Below are positions 55,870 through 64,000 of a stretch of 64,000 nucleotides of DNA, in pieces (the first letter of the stretch is position 1; each line of letters begins with the position of its first letter). Origin of the DNA: Pinirhizobacter soli (GTDB taxonomy: Bacteria > Pseudomonadota > Gammaproteobacteria > Xanthomonadales > Rhodanobacteraceae); contig NZ_JADZLQ010000001.1 of NCBI RefSeq assembly GCF_015905305.1, forward strand, positions 248,001-312,000, in the 5' to 3' direction. Both the position numbers and the translations under genes were made by a program. Under the pieces are notes generated by a model. The model did not search any database, had not been told where the DNA came from, and saw only the letters and a program-made list of their open reading frames with translations.

Positions 55870-57172
55870 GGTCGTCTATCCGAGCGCATTGGCGCTGGCA
55901 TTCGCGGCTATCCTAGGTGGATGTAGCGAGAAGGCATCGTTTGAGCCCTCACAACAGTCGGGCAGTGACCCTTCCTTGCCCAAGGCCCAGAATTTCCTGG
56001 TGCCGCCGATGCAAGTTCCCGACGGCGTTGGCTGGAAACAGGGCCAAATGCCCACGGTGGCGGCCGGACTGAAGATCGAACAGATCGCCAGCGGCCTTGT
56101 ACATCCGCGCCAGCTTTACGTCTTGCCGAACGGCGACGTCCTGGCGGTGGAATCCAACGGCCCCGGTACCGAGCCGGTGACGACACCCAAGCAGCTCATC
56201 GCCGGGATGGTCAAGAACCGCTCTGGCAAAGGGGCCAAGGGTGGCAACCAGATCACCTTGCTACGCAAAAACGACACCACCGGCGAGTGGGAAAAGCATC
56301 TCTTCATCGAGCATTTGAACTCGCCTTTTGGCGTGCAGTTGATCGGTAGTTGGCTCTATGTCGCCAACACCGACGGCATCGTGAAGTTTCCCTATACGGC
56401 CGGCGAAACGCAGATCACCGTGCCCGGTATGCCCTTCGCCGATCTGCCTGGCACCATCAACCATCACTGGACCAAGTCCCTTCTTGCCAGCCCGGACGGC
56501 AGCAAACTTTATGTGGGCGTCGGCTCCAACAGCAACGTCACCGAGAACGGCTTGGACGTGGAATACCGGCGTGCGGACATTCTGGAAGTCGAGGTGGATA
56601 GCGGTGCCAGTCGCATCTATGCCTCAGGCATCCGCAACCCGACCGGGTTGGGTTGGGATCCGCAGACCGGCAAGCTCTGGGCCATCGCCAACGAGCGTGA
56701 CGAGGTCGGCGCCGACCTTGTGCCGGACTATCTCACCTCCGTGCAAGAAGGCGGGTTCTACGGCTGGCCCTATAGTTATTATGGACAACATGTGGACACG
56801 CGCGTGATGCCGCAGCGGCCCGACCTGGTCGCAAAAGCGATCAGGCCGGATTACTCCATCGGCTCGCATGTTGCCCCGCTTGGCTTGCTGATATCCGACA
56901 GCAACGCGTTGCCAGCGAACTATCAGGGTGGCGCGTTCATCAGCGAACACGGCAGCTGGGACCGCTCGCCGCTTTCTGGCTACCAGGTCGTGTTTGTCGC
57001 CTTCAAGGGCGGCAAGCCGGTTGACGTACCCGAGCCCATTGTCACCGGTTTTTATTCGAAGGACGAGTCGCAGTTATACGGCGCCCCGGTTGGGTTGGCA
57101 CAAGATAACGATGGGGCGCTACTCATCGCGGACGATGTCGGCAACGCCATATGGCGGATCACCAAGATCTAA
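55862..57172 (+). CDS. Lipoprotein sorbosone dehydrogenase-like PQQ propeller
   Basis: The 436-residue protein has lipobox LGGC (Cys about 21) and the GSDH/sorbosone propeller: HPRQLYVLPNGDVLAVES, NSPFGVQLIGSWLYVANTDG, GIRNPTGLGWDPQTGKLWA, EGGFYGWPYSYYGQHVD, EHGSWDRSPLSGYQVVF. It parallels the cytochrome-fused enzyme two genes upstream but lacks a heme domain, so it must pass electrons elsewhere, perhaps to that partner. It is anchored in the outer or inner membrane as a lipoprotein. Confidence 0.92.
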   Translation: MSKVVYPSALALAFAAILGGCSEKASFEPSQQSGSDPSLPKAQNFLVPPMQVPDGVGWKQGQMPTVAAGLKIEQIASGLVHPRQLYVLPNGDVLAVESNGPGTEPVTTPKQLIAGMVKNRSGKGAKGGNQITLLRKNDTTGEWEKHLFIEHLNSPFGVQLIGSWLYVANTDGIVKFPYTAGETQITVPGMPFADLPGTINHHWTKSLLASPDGSKLYVGVGSNSNVTENGLDVEYRRADILEVEVDSGASRIYASGIRNPTGLGWDPQTGKLWAIANERDEVGADLVPDYLTSVQEGGFYGWPYSYYGQHVDTRVMPQRPDLVAKAIRPDYSIGSHVAPLGLLISDSNALPANYQGGAFISEHGSWDRSPLSGYQVVFVAFKGGKPVDVPEPIVTGFYSKDESQLYGAPVGLAQDNDGALLIADDVGNAIWRITKI

Positions 57173-57391
57173 CGCATGGCGAGGCTGCTAATGCCTCACT
57201 CCGATACCTTCCATGGAAATTCGTTCGCACTTTTGCGTCCTTCAATACGGACCACTGGGTGAGCTATCTGGTCCAGCCGCAGCCGCCACGGCGGGTCTCG
57301 GCTTAAGCCACTAACGGCGTGCTCACACCGAGCGAACGAAAATCCTGCTCCAGGGGCATGAGGCCGTTTCATGACCCGGGGGAGGCCCGGA

Positions 57392-59314
57392 ATGCAGCTG
57401 AGCGAAGAGAAAAGGTATCGGTTGCTGGTTGACGCCATCGTGGATTACGCCATCTATATGCTGGATCCGGATGGCATGGTCAGCAGTTGGAACAGCGGTG
57501 CGCAGCGTTCCAAGGGGTACACCGCCGAGGAAATCATCGGCAAACATTTCTCTTCCTTCTATCTAGAAGAAGACCGGCTGGCCGGAAAACCGGAAGAAGG
57601 TTTGCTGCGCGCCCGCACGGAGGGCCGCTTCGACACGGAGGGCTGGCGCGTTCGCAAGGACGGCACCCGGTATTGGGCCAGCGTGGTGATCGACCCTGTA
57701 TGGGACGACGACGGAACCCTGGTGGGATATGCCAAGGTGACCCGTGACATGACGGCGCAGCAGCAGGGCAAAGACCTGCTGAGAAAGAGCGAAGAGCAAT
57801 TCCGCATCCTGGTCCAGGGCGTTGCCGACTATGCCCTCTACATGCTCGATACCCAAGGCCTGGTGTCAAGCTGGAACAGTGGTGCTCAACGCATCAAGGG
57901 GTACACCGCCGATGAAATCATCGGGCGGCATTTTTCAACGTTCTATACCCCGGAGGACCGGGCGAATCATGAACCCGAACGGGCCATGCGCATTTCAGTG
58001 GAAACGGGCCGCTATGAAAAAGAAGGCTGGCGTGTACGCAAGGACGGCAGCACTTTTTGGGCCCATGTGATTCTCGATCGAATTCTCGATGGCGAGGGCA
58101 AGCACATCGGCTTCGCCAAAATTACCCGGGACATCACCGACAAGCGCGATGCCGACATGGCGCTTGCCGAAGCCCGGGAAGCTCTTTTCCAGTCTCAAAA
58201 ACTGGAAGCCGTGGGCCAGTTGACCGGGGGTGTGGCGCATGACTTCAACAACCTTCTCATGGCCATCCTGTCGAGTCTGGAACTGCTCGACAGCCATTGC
58301 CGCGATGATCCGCGAGCACTGAGCCTGTTGGCGAACGCCACGGCCGGTGCACAACGCGGCGCCGCCCTGACCCAACGGATGCTCGCGTTCGCACGCAAAC
58401 AGGAACTCAAGCCCACTCGCGTGGACGTGAGGGAACTGGTCCGGGGCATCAGTAATTTGCTGCAACGTTCCGCTGGCCCCACGGTGACTATCGATACGCT
58501 CTTTCCCCTGCACATCAATGATGTTCTGGTTGACGGCAACCAGCTGGAACTGGCGCTTCTGAACTTGGTCATGAACGCGCGCGATTCGATGTCGGAGGGT
58601 GGACGCATCATCATTGCCACACAACCGGAGACCATCCAGCACGAGCCGCACCGCACGGGGCTACCGGCGGGTCATTACATCTGCCTGGCAGTGAGCGATG
58701 AGGGGCACGGCATGGATACGCAGACCCTGCAACGCGCCATGGAGCCTTTCTTCACCACCAAAGGCGTCGGCAAAGGTACGGGCCTGGGGTTATCGATGGT
58801 GCACGGCCTGGCCGAACAATCGGGCGGACGTCTGGTGATGCACAGTGCCGTGGGGCGCGGCACGACCGCGGAAATATGGCTACCCATGGCTCCCCTCCAG
58901 GTTGAGTCCACGATGGAGGCTGCGCAATTGCCCAGCGAGCCTGCCGCATCGGTCGTTCCCTCCGAAGCATTGACGGTCCTGGTAGTGGACGATGACCCTT
59001 TGATTGCCATGACCATGAATGCGGTGCTTTCCCACATGGGTCATCAAAGCCTTGAAGCGCATTCGGGACGGCGTGCCCTGGAGCTGCTCGAATCCTGTGG
59101 CCACGTCGATGTGGTCATCACTGACTATGCCATGCCCGGCATGACAGGCATCCAGTTCGCAGAACGGGTGAAAGAACGGTGGCCCACGCTGCCTGTCATC
59201 CTGGCGTCCGGCTTTGCCGAGGTCCCGGAAGATTTTGCGATCGACATCTTCCGGTTACCCAAACCCTATGGGCGGGCAGAATTGAAGCGCGCCCTCGAGC
59301 AGGCCACGAGGTAG
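57392..59314 (+). CDS. PAS-PAS hybrid histidine kinase with C-terminal receiver
   Basis: The 640-residue soluble kinase has two closely similar PAS-PAC units (YAIYMLDPDGMVSSWNSGAQ near residue 17; YALYMLDTQGLVSSWNSGAQ near 145), evidently a tandem duplication. HisKA follows (LTGGVAHDFNNLLMAI, His about 282), then HATPase (GVGKGTGLGLSMVHG) and REC (Asp about 578 in VITDYAMPGMTG). There is no membrane segment. ATG 57392 is chosen over 57371 because GGGGGAGG lies about six bases upstream. PAS units with GW-R-KDG-YW suit heme, flavin or redox sensing, but the ligand is not assigned. The 219 bases before it hold no gene. Confidence 0.92.
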   Translation: MQLSEEKRYRLLVDAIVDYAIYMLDPDGMVSSWNSGAQRSKGYTAEEIIGKHFSSFYLEEDRLAGKPEEGLLRARTEGRFDTEGWRVRKDGTRYWASVVIDPVWDDDGTLVGYAKVTRDMTAQQQGKDLLRKSEEQFRILVQGVADYALYMLDTQGLVSSWNSGAQRIKGYTADEIIGRHFSTFYTPEDRANHEPERAMRISVETGRYEKEGWRVRKDGSTFWAHVILDRILDGEGKHIGFAKITRDITDKRDADMALAEAREALFQSQKLEAVGQLTGGVAHDFNNLLMAILSSLELLDSHCRDDPRALSLLANATAGAQRGAALTQRMLAFARKQELKPTRVDVRELVRGISNLLQRSAGPTVTIDTLFPLHINDVLVDGNQLELALLNLVMNARDSMSEGGRIIIATQPETIQHEPHRTGLPAGHYICLAVSDEGHGMDTQTLQRAMEPFFTTKGVGKGTGLGLSMVHGLAEQSGGRLVMHSAVGRGTTAEIWLPMAPLQVESTMEAAQLPSEPAASVVPSEALTVLVVDDDPLIAMTMNAVLSHMGHQSLEAHSGRRALELLESCGHVDVVITDYAMPGMTGIQFAERVKERWPTLPVILASGFAEVPEDFAIDIFRLPKPYGRAELKRALEQATR

Positions 59315-59388
59315 CCGTTTTCGGCCGTCGCGATCGGCAGCAGGAATTCTTCACGATTCTCTCCGGTTGATATCTCTAGCGTCCTGGC

Positions 59389-60678
59389 ATGACGACGACT
59401 CCTCCGCCAAAGAACGCATCCTCGCCGCTTGCGCTTCTCAAACGATTGAGCGCAGGTCTCATCACGGGCGCGGCGGACGACGATCCCAGCGGCATCGCCA
59501 CCTATTCCCAGGTAGGGGCCAAGTTCGGCTACGCCACCCTGTGGACAATCTTCCTGACCATGCCGTTGATGATTGCAGTGCAGGTGGTGGCCGGGCGCAT
59601 CGGACGGGTATCGGGGTTCGGCCTTTTCGACAACCTGCAAAAGCATTATCCGAGCTGGCTGGTGTATGGACTCACCTTCCTGCTGATCATCGCCAACGTG
59701 ATCAACCTGGGCGCCGACATCGGCGCCATGGGCGCGGGATTGAAGCTGTTGATTGGCGGCTCAGCCATTGCGTATGCCCTGGCGTTTGCCCTGGTTTCCA
59801 TGTTGCTGCAGGTGTTCATCCCTTTTTCGAAGTATTCGCCTTTCCTCAAGGTGCTGACGGTCAGCTTGTTTGCTTATGTGGCGACGGTGTTCGTGGCCAA
59901 GGTTCCGTGGGCGGAGGCCCTCAAGGGCACGGTGATCCCGAAGATCCAATGGACTGCCGACTACGCCATGGCCGTGGTCGCCGTTTTGGGCACCACGATC
60001 AGCCCTTACCTGTTTTGTTGGCAGGCCGCGCAGGAGGTGGAGGAAATCCGCGCCAGTGACGAGCGGGAGCCTTTGAAGCACACACCCGAACAAGGCGCCG
60101 ACGCGATCAAACGCATCCAGGTGGACACGGTGATCGGCATGGTGTTCTCCAACATCGTGGCGTTCTTCATCATCCTTACCGCTGCCGTTACCCTGCACGC
60201 CCACGGCAAGCTGGACATCCAATCGTCCGCGGACGCGGCCGAAGCCTTGCGCCCGATCGCGGGGCGTTTTGCGTTCTGGCTGTTTGCGGCCGGCATCATC
60301 GGCACCGGGTTGCTGGCCCTGCCCGTCCTGGCGGGCGCCACCGCCTATGCCGTTGCCGGTGCCTTTCATCAACCGTATGGGCTGGAACGCTCGCCCAGCA
60401 AGGCGAAGACCTTCTACGGCGTGCTGATCGTGGCGATGATCTTGGGTGCGATGCTCAACCTCACGCCGATTGACCCCATCAAGGCCTTGTATTGGAGTGC
60501 AGTGGTCAATGGCGTGGCCGCCGTGCCCGTCATGATCCTGATGATCCTGCTCTCCAACAACAAGGACGCCATGGGCGAGTTCTGCGTCAAAGGTTGGATC
60601 CGGTGGTTGAGTTGGTTGGCGACCCTGATCATGGGGGCAGCCGCCATCGTGATGTTCGTCACGATGGGCAAATCGTGA
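59389..60678 (+). CDS. Non-canonical Nramp-family divalent metal transporter
   Basis: The 429-residue, about 11-span protein has the Nramp fold: TM1 region GAADDDPSGIATYSQ, FLLIIANVINLGADIGAM, and TM6 region LGTTISPYLFCWQAAQEVEE. Compared with Mn transporters, DPGN is DPSG and the metal-liganding Met-Pro-His of TM6 is Ser-Pro-Tyr. This is the clade often annotated as divalent metal cation transporter but with altered metal selectivity. No clear Shine-Dalgarno precedes the ATG. Its stop overlaps (GTGA) the start of a shortened hemerythrin gene. Confidence 0.9.
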   Translation: MTTTPPPKNASSPLALLKRLSAGLITGAADDDPSGIATYSQVGAKFGYATLWTIFLTMPLMIAVQVVAGRIGRVSGFGLFDNLQKHYPSWLVYGLTFLLIIANVINLGADIGAMGAGLKLLIGGSAIAYALAFALVSMLLQVFIPFSKYSPFLKVLTVSLFAYVATVFVAKVPWAEALKGTVIPKIQWTADYAMAVVAVLGTTISPYLFCWQAAQEVEEIRASDEREPLKHTPEQGADAIKRIQVDTVIGMVFSNIVAFFIILTAAVTLHAHGKLDIQSSADAAEALRPIAGRFAFWLFAAGIIGTGLLALPVLAGATAYAVAGAFHQPYGLERSPSKAKTFYGVLIVAMILGAMLNLTPIDPIKALYWSAVVNGVAAVPVMILMILLSNNKDAMGEFCVKGWIRWLSWLATLIMGAAAIVMFVTMGKS

Positions 60679-61007
60679 AAGCCCACACCACCATCGAGGA
60701 AGAGATTTTCTACCCGGCGTTCAAGGAGGCGGGCAAGAAGGAAGAAGCCAAGATGTACTTCGAGGCGCTTGAAGAGCATCGCGCTGCCGAAGATCTGGTT
60801 CTACCGGACCTTTTGAGCGCCGACGAGGGCAGCGAGGTGTTTTCGGGCCGGGCCAAGGTTCTGAAGGAATTGATCGAGCACCATGCCGACGAAGAAGAAA
60901 AAGAGATGTTCAAGGATGCGAAGACGCTGATGTCCAAGCAGCAGCTCAACGAACTTGGCGCCAAGATGGAGCAACGCAAGCAAAAAATCCTGCGTGAACT
61001 GAACTGA
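60675..61007 (+). CDS. Hemerythrin-domain protein lacking its N-terminal helix
   Basis: The 110 residues from GTG 60675 match the middle and end of hemerythrin-like proteins: KAHTTIEEEIFYPAFKEAG, EEHRAAEDLVLP, IEHHADEEEKEMF. Normal family members start about 55-60 residues earlier with a helix that supplies the first iron-ligand His; here that region is replaced by the end of the Nramp gene. Either the gene was truncated by deletion or it now works as a half-site. The GTGA overlap would allow translation by coupling. Remaining ligands (His, Glu, His, His) look intact. Confidence 0.75.
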   Translation: MKAHTTIEEEIFYPAFKEAGKKEEAKMYFEALEEHRAAEDLVLPDLLSADEGSEVFSGRAKVLKELIEHHADEEEKEMFKDAKTLMSKQQLNELGAKMEQRKQKILRELN

Positions 61008-61373
61008 GTTCCATTGCCGTTGCCGGAGCCTTGGCTTCGAACGCCGGGCGGCCCCAGCGCCGGGCCGAGCCTCCCGGACGATCCGAAGACGATGGTTTCC
61101 GAGCGAATCCATCGTCGCATTGACATCACATATGTGTTTCAAGACATTGAAATGATTATCATTGAAAAGAGCGTGCCCGGGTCCGCTCGCCCGCTCTTAA
61201 CTCCAACACCCACCTTCTACGTCCTTCTCCGGGGTGTGGCATCGACAACGCCAGGAACTGGTCACCGAAACTTGATCATCCAGGGCGTACGCTTGGCGGA
61301 TAGTCCGCGCTCGCTCGATCCGGACTATCCGCGGTTAACTGCGTAACGGAATCAGCCAGCCCTGGAGCCAGCC
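61008..61373. other. 366-base intergenic region before paoA-like operon
   Basis: No convincing gene is seen; a 110-codon open frame (61014-61346) shows no family features. The region contains a Fur-box-like palindrome (61148-61166) and presumably the promoter of the molybdo-oxidoreductase operon. Confidence 0.5.
61148..61166. promoter_or_regulatory. Fur-box-like palindrome
   Basis: The core AATGAT-T-ATCATT (61151-61163) is a perfect 6-1-6 palindrome, flanked TG...GA, close to the Fur consensus GATAATGATAATCATTATC. It lies about 210 bases before the 2Fe-2S subunit gene and 140 bases after the hemerythrin gene. Confidence 0.5.
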
Positions 61374-62003
61374 ATGTCCGAAAAGAAGCCTGGAGACTTT
61401 GTCGAAATCCAGCTTGGTAGACGGAATTTTCTCCAGATCGTCGGCATGACCGGCGCGGCTTCCGGGCTGGGACTGCCGGTCGCGGCTCATGCGGCTGCCA
61501 TCGCCGCCGTGGCGCATTCCGCCGCCCCCGCCGAAGTCGATGGCCTTGCCTTGGTGCGGTTTAAAGTCAACGGCAAGGCGCAGAGCCTGAAGGTCGATCC
61601 CCGCACCACGCTTCTCGATGCGCTACGTGATCATCTTCAACTGACCGGCACCAAGAAGGGCTGCGATCACGGCCAGTGCGGCGCCTGCACGGTGCACGTC
61701 AACGGTCGACGGGTGAATTCCTGCCTGAGCCTTGCGGCGATGCATGAAGGCGACGAAGTCACCACGCTGGAGGGCCTTGGCCAGCCCGGCAACCTGCATC
61801 CGATGCAACAAGCCTTCCTCGAACACGACGGTTACCAATGCGGTTACTGCACGTCGGGCCAGATCATGTCGGCGGTGGCGCTGATGAAGGAGCCCTGTGG
61901 CCCCGCCAATGCCGATGTCAAGGAAGCGATGAGCGGAAACATCTGCCGCTGTGGCGCCTATTCCAACATCGTTGCGGCCATCCAGCAGGTCCGCAAAGCC
62001 TGA
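61374..62003 (+). CDS. paoA: 2Fe-2S subunit of PaoABC-type aldehyde/xanthine oxidoreductase
   Basis: The 209-residue protein has a twin-arginine signal ([19 protein letters not shown]) and two 2Fe-2S clusters: plant-type CDHGQCGAC with a further Cys in NSCLSL, and the helical CGYCTSGQ ... CRCGAY pair. Together with the next two genes it forms a periplasmic molybdenum enzyme like E. coli PaoABC (YagTSR), which oxidises aromatic aldehydes. Only the small subunit carries the Tat signal, so the complex would be exported as one folded unit. The chaperone gene (paoD-like) is not in the window. Confidence 0.93.
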   Translation: MSEKKPGDFVEIQLGRRNFLQIVGMTGAASGLGLPVAAHAAAIAAVAHSAAPAEVDGLALVRFKVNGKAQSLKVDPRTTLLDALRDHLQLTGTKKGCDHGQCGACTVHVNGRRVNSCLSLAAMHEGDEVTTLEGLGQPGNLHPMQQAFLEHDGYQCGYCTSGQIMSAVALMKEPCGPANADVKEAMSGNICRCGAYSNIVAAIQQVRKA

Positions 62004-62013
62004 GGAGCGAAAG

Positions 62014-63012
62014 ATGGAACCGTTTGTTTTTTCTCGCGCCACCGACCCAGGCAAGGCGATCAGCGCCGCCGCGAAGTCGTCGACGGCCCAGCAGGGCGCC
62101 GAAGTACGTTTTGTCGCCGGCGGCACTACCCTGCTCGACCTGATGAAACTCAACGTCGAACGGCCGACGCAGGTGATCGACATCAACCACCTGCCGCTGG
62201 CCGACGTCGAACGCACGTCCGATGGCGGCCTGAAAATCGGCGCTTTGGTGCGCAATTCCGACCTTGCCCATCATCCGCAGGTGCAACGCGACTACGCCGT
62301 ACTGTCGCAGGCGCTGCTGTCCGGCGCTTCCGGCCAGTTGCGCAACATGGCCACCACCGGCGGCAACCTGCTCCAGCGCACGCGCTGCGTGTATTTCCGC
62401 GATACCAACATGCCGTGCAACAAGCGGGAGCCTGGCTCAGGGTGCTCGGCCATCGAGGGGTTCAACCGCACGCTGGCCATCCTTGGTACCAGCGAGCATT
62501 GCATCGCCACCAATCCTTCGGACATGAATGTCGCGCTGACCGCGCTGGAAGCGATCGTGGTGATCCGCGGCACCGCGGGCGAACGCCGCGTGCCGATCGG
62601 CGAATTCTTCCTGCTGCCCGGCGATACGCCGCAGCGTGAAACGGTGATGATGCCTGGCGACCTGATCACCCACGTGATCCTGCCGCCGCCGCACCCGGGC
62701 GCGCGGTCGCATTACCTGAAGCTGCGGGATCGAGCCTCCTATGAGTTCGCGCTGGCTTCGGCGGCTGTGGTGATTGCCGTGGAGGGCGGCAAGATCACGC
62801 ATGCCCGCGTCGCCATGGGCGGGGTGGGCACGAAACCCTGGCGTTCGCCCGAAGCCGAACAAGCGCTTCAAGGCCAGTTGCCGAACGAGCACACATTCGC
62901 CACGGCCGCTGTGGCCGCCTTGCATCCGGCGAAGCCGCAAAGCCAGAACGGCTTCAAGGTTGATTTGGCCCAGCGCTGCCTCACCCACGCACTCTCCACC
63001 GTGGTCGCGTAA
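62014..63012 (+). CDS. paoB: FAD (and 4Fe-4S) subunit of PaoABC-type oxidoreductase
   Basis: The 332-residue subunit has the FAD-binding block VRFVAGGTTLLDLMKLN and the second FAD site ATTGGNLLQRTRCVYFRD. Cys residues in RCVYFRDTNMPCNK, GSGCSAIEG and SEHCIATNPSD match the extra 4Fe-4S cluster of PaoB and 4-hydroxybenzoyl-CoA reductase-like subunits. The start ATG 62014 has GGAG upstream and lies 10 bases after paoA. The C-terminal CO-dehydrogenase flavoprotein domain is complete. Confidence 0.93.
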   Translation: MEPFVFSRATDPGKAISAAAKSSTAQQGAEVRFVAGGTTLLDLMKLNVERPTQVIDINHLPLADVERTSDGGLKIGALVRNSDLAHHPQVQRDYAVLSQALLSGASGQLRNMATTGGNLLQRTRCVYFRDTNMPCNKREPGSGCSAIEGFNRTLAILGTSEHCIATNPSDMNVALTALEAIVVIRGTAGERRVPIGEFFLLPGDTPQRETVMMPGDLITHVILPPPHPGARSHYLKLRDRASYEFALASAAVVIAVEGGKITHARVAMGGVGTKPWRSPEAEQALQGQLPNEHTFATAAVAALHPAKPQSQNGFKVDLAQRCLTHALSTVVA

Positions 63013-63034
63013 ATGCCAGTTCGAGGAATCTTTC

Positions 63035-64000
63035 ATGTCTGAAGATACTTCCAGCGTCACTCCCCTGCCCGTCGTCGGCCATCAGTACGCCCGCGTGGAT
63101 GGCCCGCTTAAGGTCAGTGGCGCCGCCCGCTACAGCTCCGATCACAGCTTTCCCGGGATGCTCCATGCGGTTCCGGTATGCGCGACGATAGGCAACGGCC
63201 ATATCGATGCGATCGATACCCGCGCTGCTGCGGCGATGCCTGGCGTGCGTAAGGTCTATACGCGCGAAAACATCGGCAAGCTCTATCGCGTACCCAAATC
63301 GGCCAGGGATGCGATCATCGACGAACGCCGGCCGCCGCTCGAAGACGACGTGATCCGCTACTACGGACAGTACGTCGCGCTGGTGGTTGCCGATACCTTC
63401 GAACAGGCCACCGCCGCGGCCGACAAGGTCAAGGTGTCCTATAAGGGCCAGCAGACGCCCAATGTCGCGGTAAAACTGTCGGCCGATGAGAGGCCCAAGG
63501 CCGATACCGAGCGCGGCAATCCCGAAGCGGCCTTTGCTTCGGCGGCCGTCAAGGTTGACCAGACCTACTCCACCCCGCCGGAAACGCATAATCCGATCGA
63601 GTTGCACGCCAGCGTGGCGACATGGGACGGCACGCGATTCACGCTCTACGAAACGACCCAGGCGATCGTCAACTTCCGTGGCGTGATGGCCCAAATGCTT
63701 GGCGTGCCCAGCGAAAACGTCCGCGTGGTGACCGAATTCCTTGGGTCTGGATTTGGCGGAAAATTGTGGCCATGGACGCAGGCGATGCTGGCCGCGGCGG
63801 CTGCGCGCGACCTGCACAAGCCGGTCAAGCTGGTGGTATCGCGGCAGATGATGTTCCATAACGTCGGGCATCGCCCGCAGACGCAGCAGCGCTTGCGGCT
63901 TGGGGCAACGCACGAGGGCAAGCTGGTCTCGCTGCAGCACGACTACGTCTACCATCGCGCCCTGGAGTGCGATTACTCCGAGGACTGCGGCGAAGCCACC
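63035..64000 (+). CDS. paoC: Molybdopterin (MCD) large subunit of PaoABC-type oxidoreductase, 3' end outside the window
   Basis: About 322 of an expected about 730 residues are visible from ATG 63035. Xanthine-oxidase-family features include GHQYARVDGPLKVSGAARYS, ARDAIIDERRPPLEDDVIRY, and EFLGSGFGGKLWPWTQAM, part of the molybdenum cofactor site. The catalytic Glu near the C-terminus is outside the window. It lies 22 bases after paoB. The substrate is probably an aldehyde or N-heterocycle. Confidence 0.92.
   Translation, partial: MSEDTSSVTPLPVVGHQYARVDGPLKVSGAARYSSDHSFPGMLHAVPVCATIGNGHIDAIDTRAAAAMPGVRKVYTRENIGKLYRVPKSARDAIIDERRPPLEDDVIRYYGQYVALVVADTFEQATAAADKVKVSYKGQQTPNVAVKLSADERPKADTERGNPEAAFASAAVKVDQTYSTPPETHNPIELHASVATWDGTRFTLYETTQAIVNFRGVMAQMLGVPSENVRVVTEFLGSGFGGKLWPWTQAMLAAAAARDLHKPVKLVVSRQMMFHNVGHRPQTQQRLRLGATHEGKLVSLQHDYVYHRALECDYSEDCGEAT

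Noticed and set aside
61014-61346. 110-codon open frame between hemerythrin and paoA
   Set aside because: Proline- and arginine-rich with no recognisable domain, and it crosses the Fur-box-like palindrome; better seen as intergenic.
1-64000. CRISPR arrays, tRNA or rRNA genes, insertion sequences, integrases or prophage genes
   Set aside because: Read for these on both strands; no regularly spaced repeats, tRNA-like sequence, transposase or integrase motifs were found.

Overview
The window looks like chromosome of a GC-rich gammaproteobacterium, most likely Xanthomonadales/Rhodanobacteraceae (Dyella, Luteibacter or Rhodanobacter type). This rests on the high GC, the SigK/RskA-headed membrane-lipid operon, many LysR/AraC regulators in divergent pairs and a PaoABC-type molybdo-oxidoreductase. 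The taxon is an inference; no rRNA or tRNA gene was seen.

Left end (1-17.8 kb, minus strand): one uninterrupted reading frame of more than 5,930 codons runs off the left edge. It encodes an AT-less (trans-AT) polyketide synthase fused to a non-ribosomal peptide synthetase. The order is three KS-DH-KR-ACP modules, a fourth KS in which the catalytic His of the HGTGT motif is Gln (a KS0-type domain) followed by a carrier, then a C domain and an A domain whose visible specificity residues suggest threonine. Upstream on the same strand lie an MbtH-like gene and a GlxA-type AraC regulator. The predicted piece of product is a conjugated triene acyl chain amidated to an amino acid.

19.6-25.3 kb: a small secreted protein, a lower-GC two-gene block (an unknown protein plus a DUF4288 protein), an AhpD-like gene divergent from a LysR gene, an AraC regulator divergent from a quinone-reductase-like gene, and the internally deleted remains of an NTF2/SnoaL-like gene.

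25.4-34.1 kb (plus strand): a tightly coupled operon of ECF sigma factor, RskA-like anti-sigma factor, acyl desaturase, FAD oxidoreductase, DUF1365, a variant cyclopropane-synthase-like enzyme, DUF2878, DUF1295, a second CFA-type methyltransferase and a lipocalin lipoprotein. Almost every junction is an ATGA/GTGA overlap. This is a stress-controlled membrane fatty-acid modification set.

34-40.4 kb: a monooxygenase-like protein and a LysR gene, a flavodoxin-like reductase, a second lipocalin, an exported six-repeat BNR/YCF48-type protein overlapping an exported MBL-fold protein that has lost most zinc ligands, and an SRPBCC-ArsR pair.

40.5-47.5 kb (minus strand): a signalling operon of periplasmic branched-chain-amino-acid-type binding protein, 1,218-residue hybrid histidine kinase, and response regulator with PAS-GGDEF-EAL output. 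It probably links an extracellular small molecule to cyclic-di-GMP.

47.8-57.2 kb: a DUF1275 membrane protein; a pirin-DoxX-NADP oxidoreductase operon with a divergent LysR gene; and a second LysR gene divergent from an operon of aldo/keto reductase, cytochrome c-sorbosone dehydrogenase fusion, DUF2231 membrane protein and lipoprotein sorbosone dehydrogenase.

57.4-64 kb (plus strand): a PAS-PAS hybrid kinase, a non-canonical Nramp-like transporter overlapping a hemerythrin gene that lacks its N-terminal part, a Fur-box-like palindrome, and the start of a paoABC-type xanthine-oxidase-family operon cut by the right edge.
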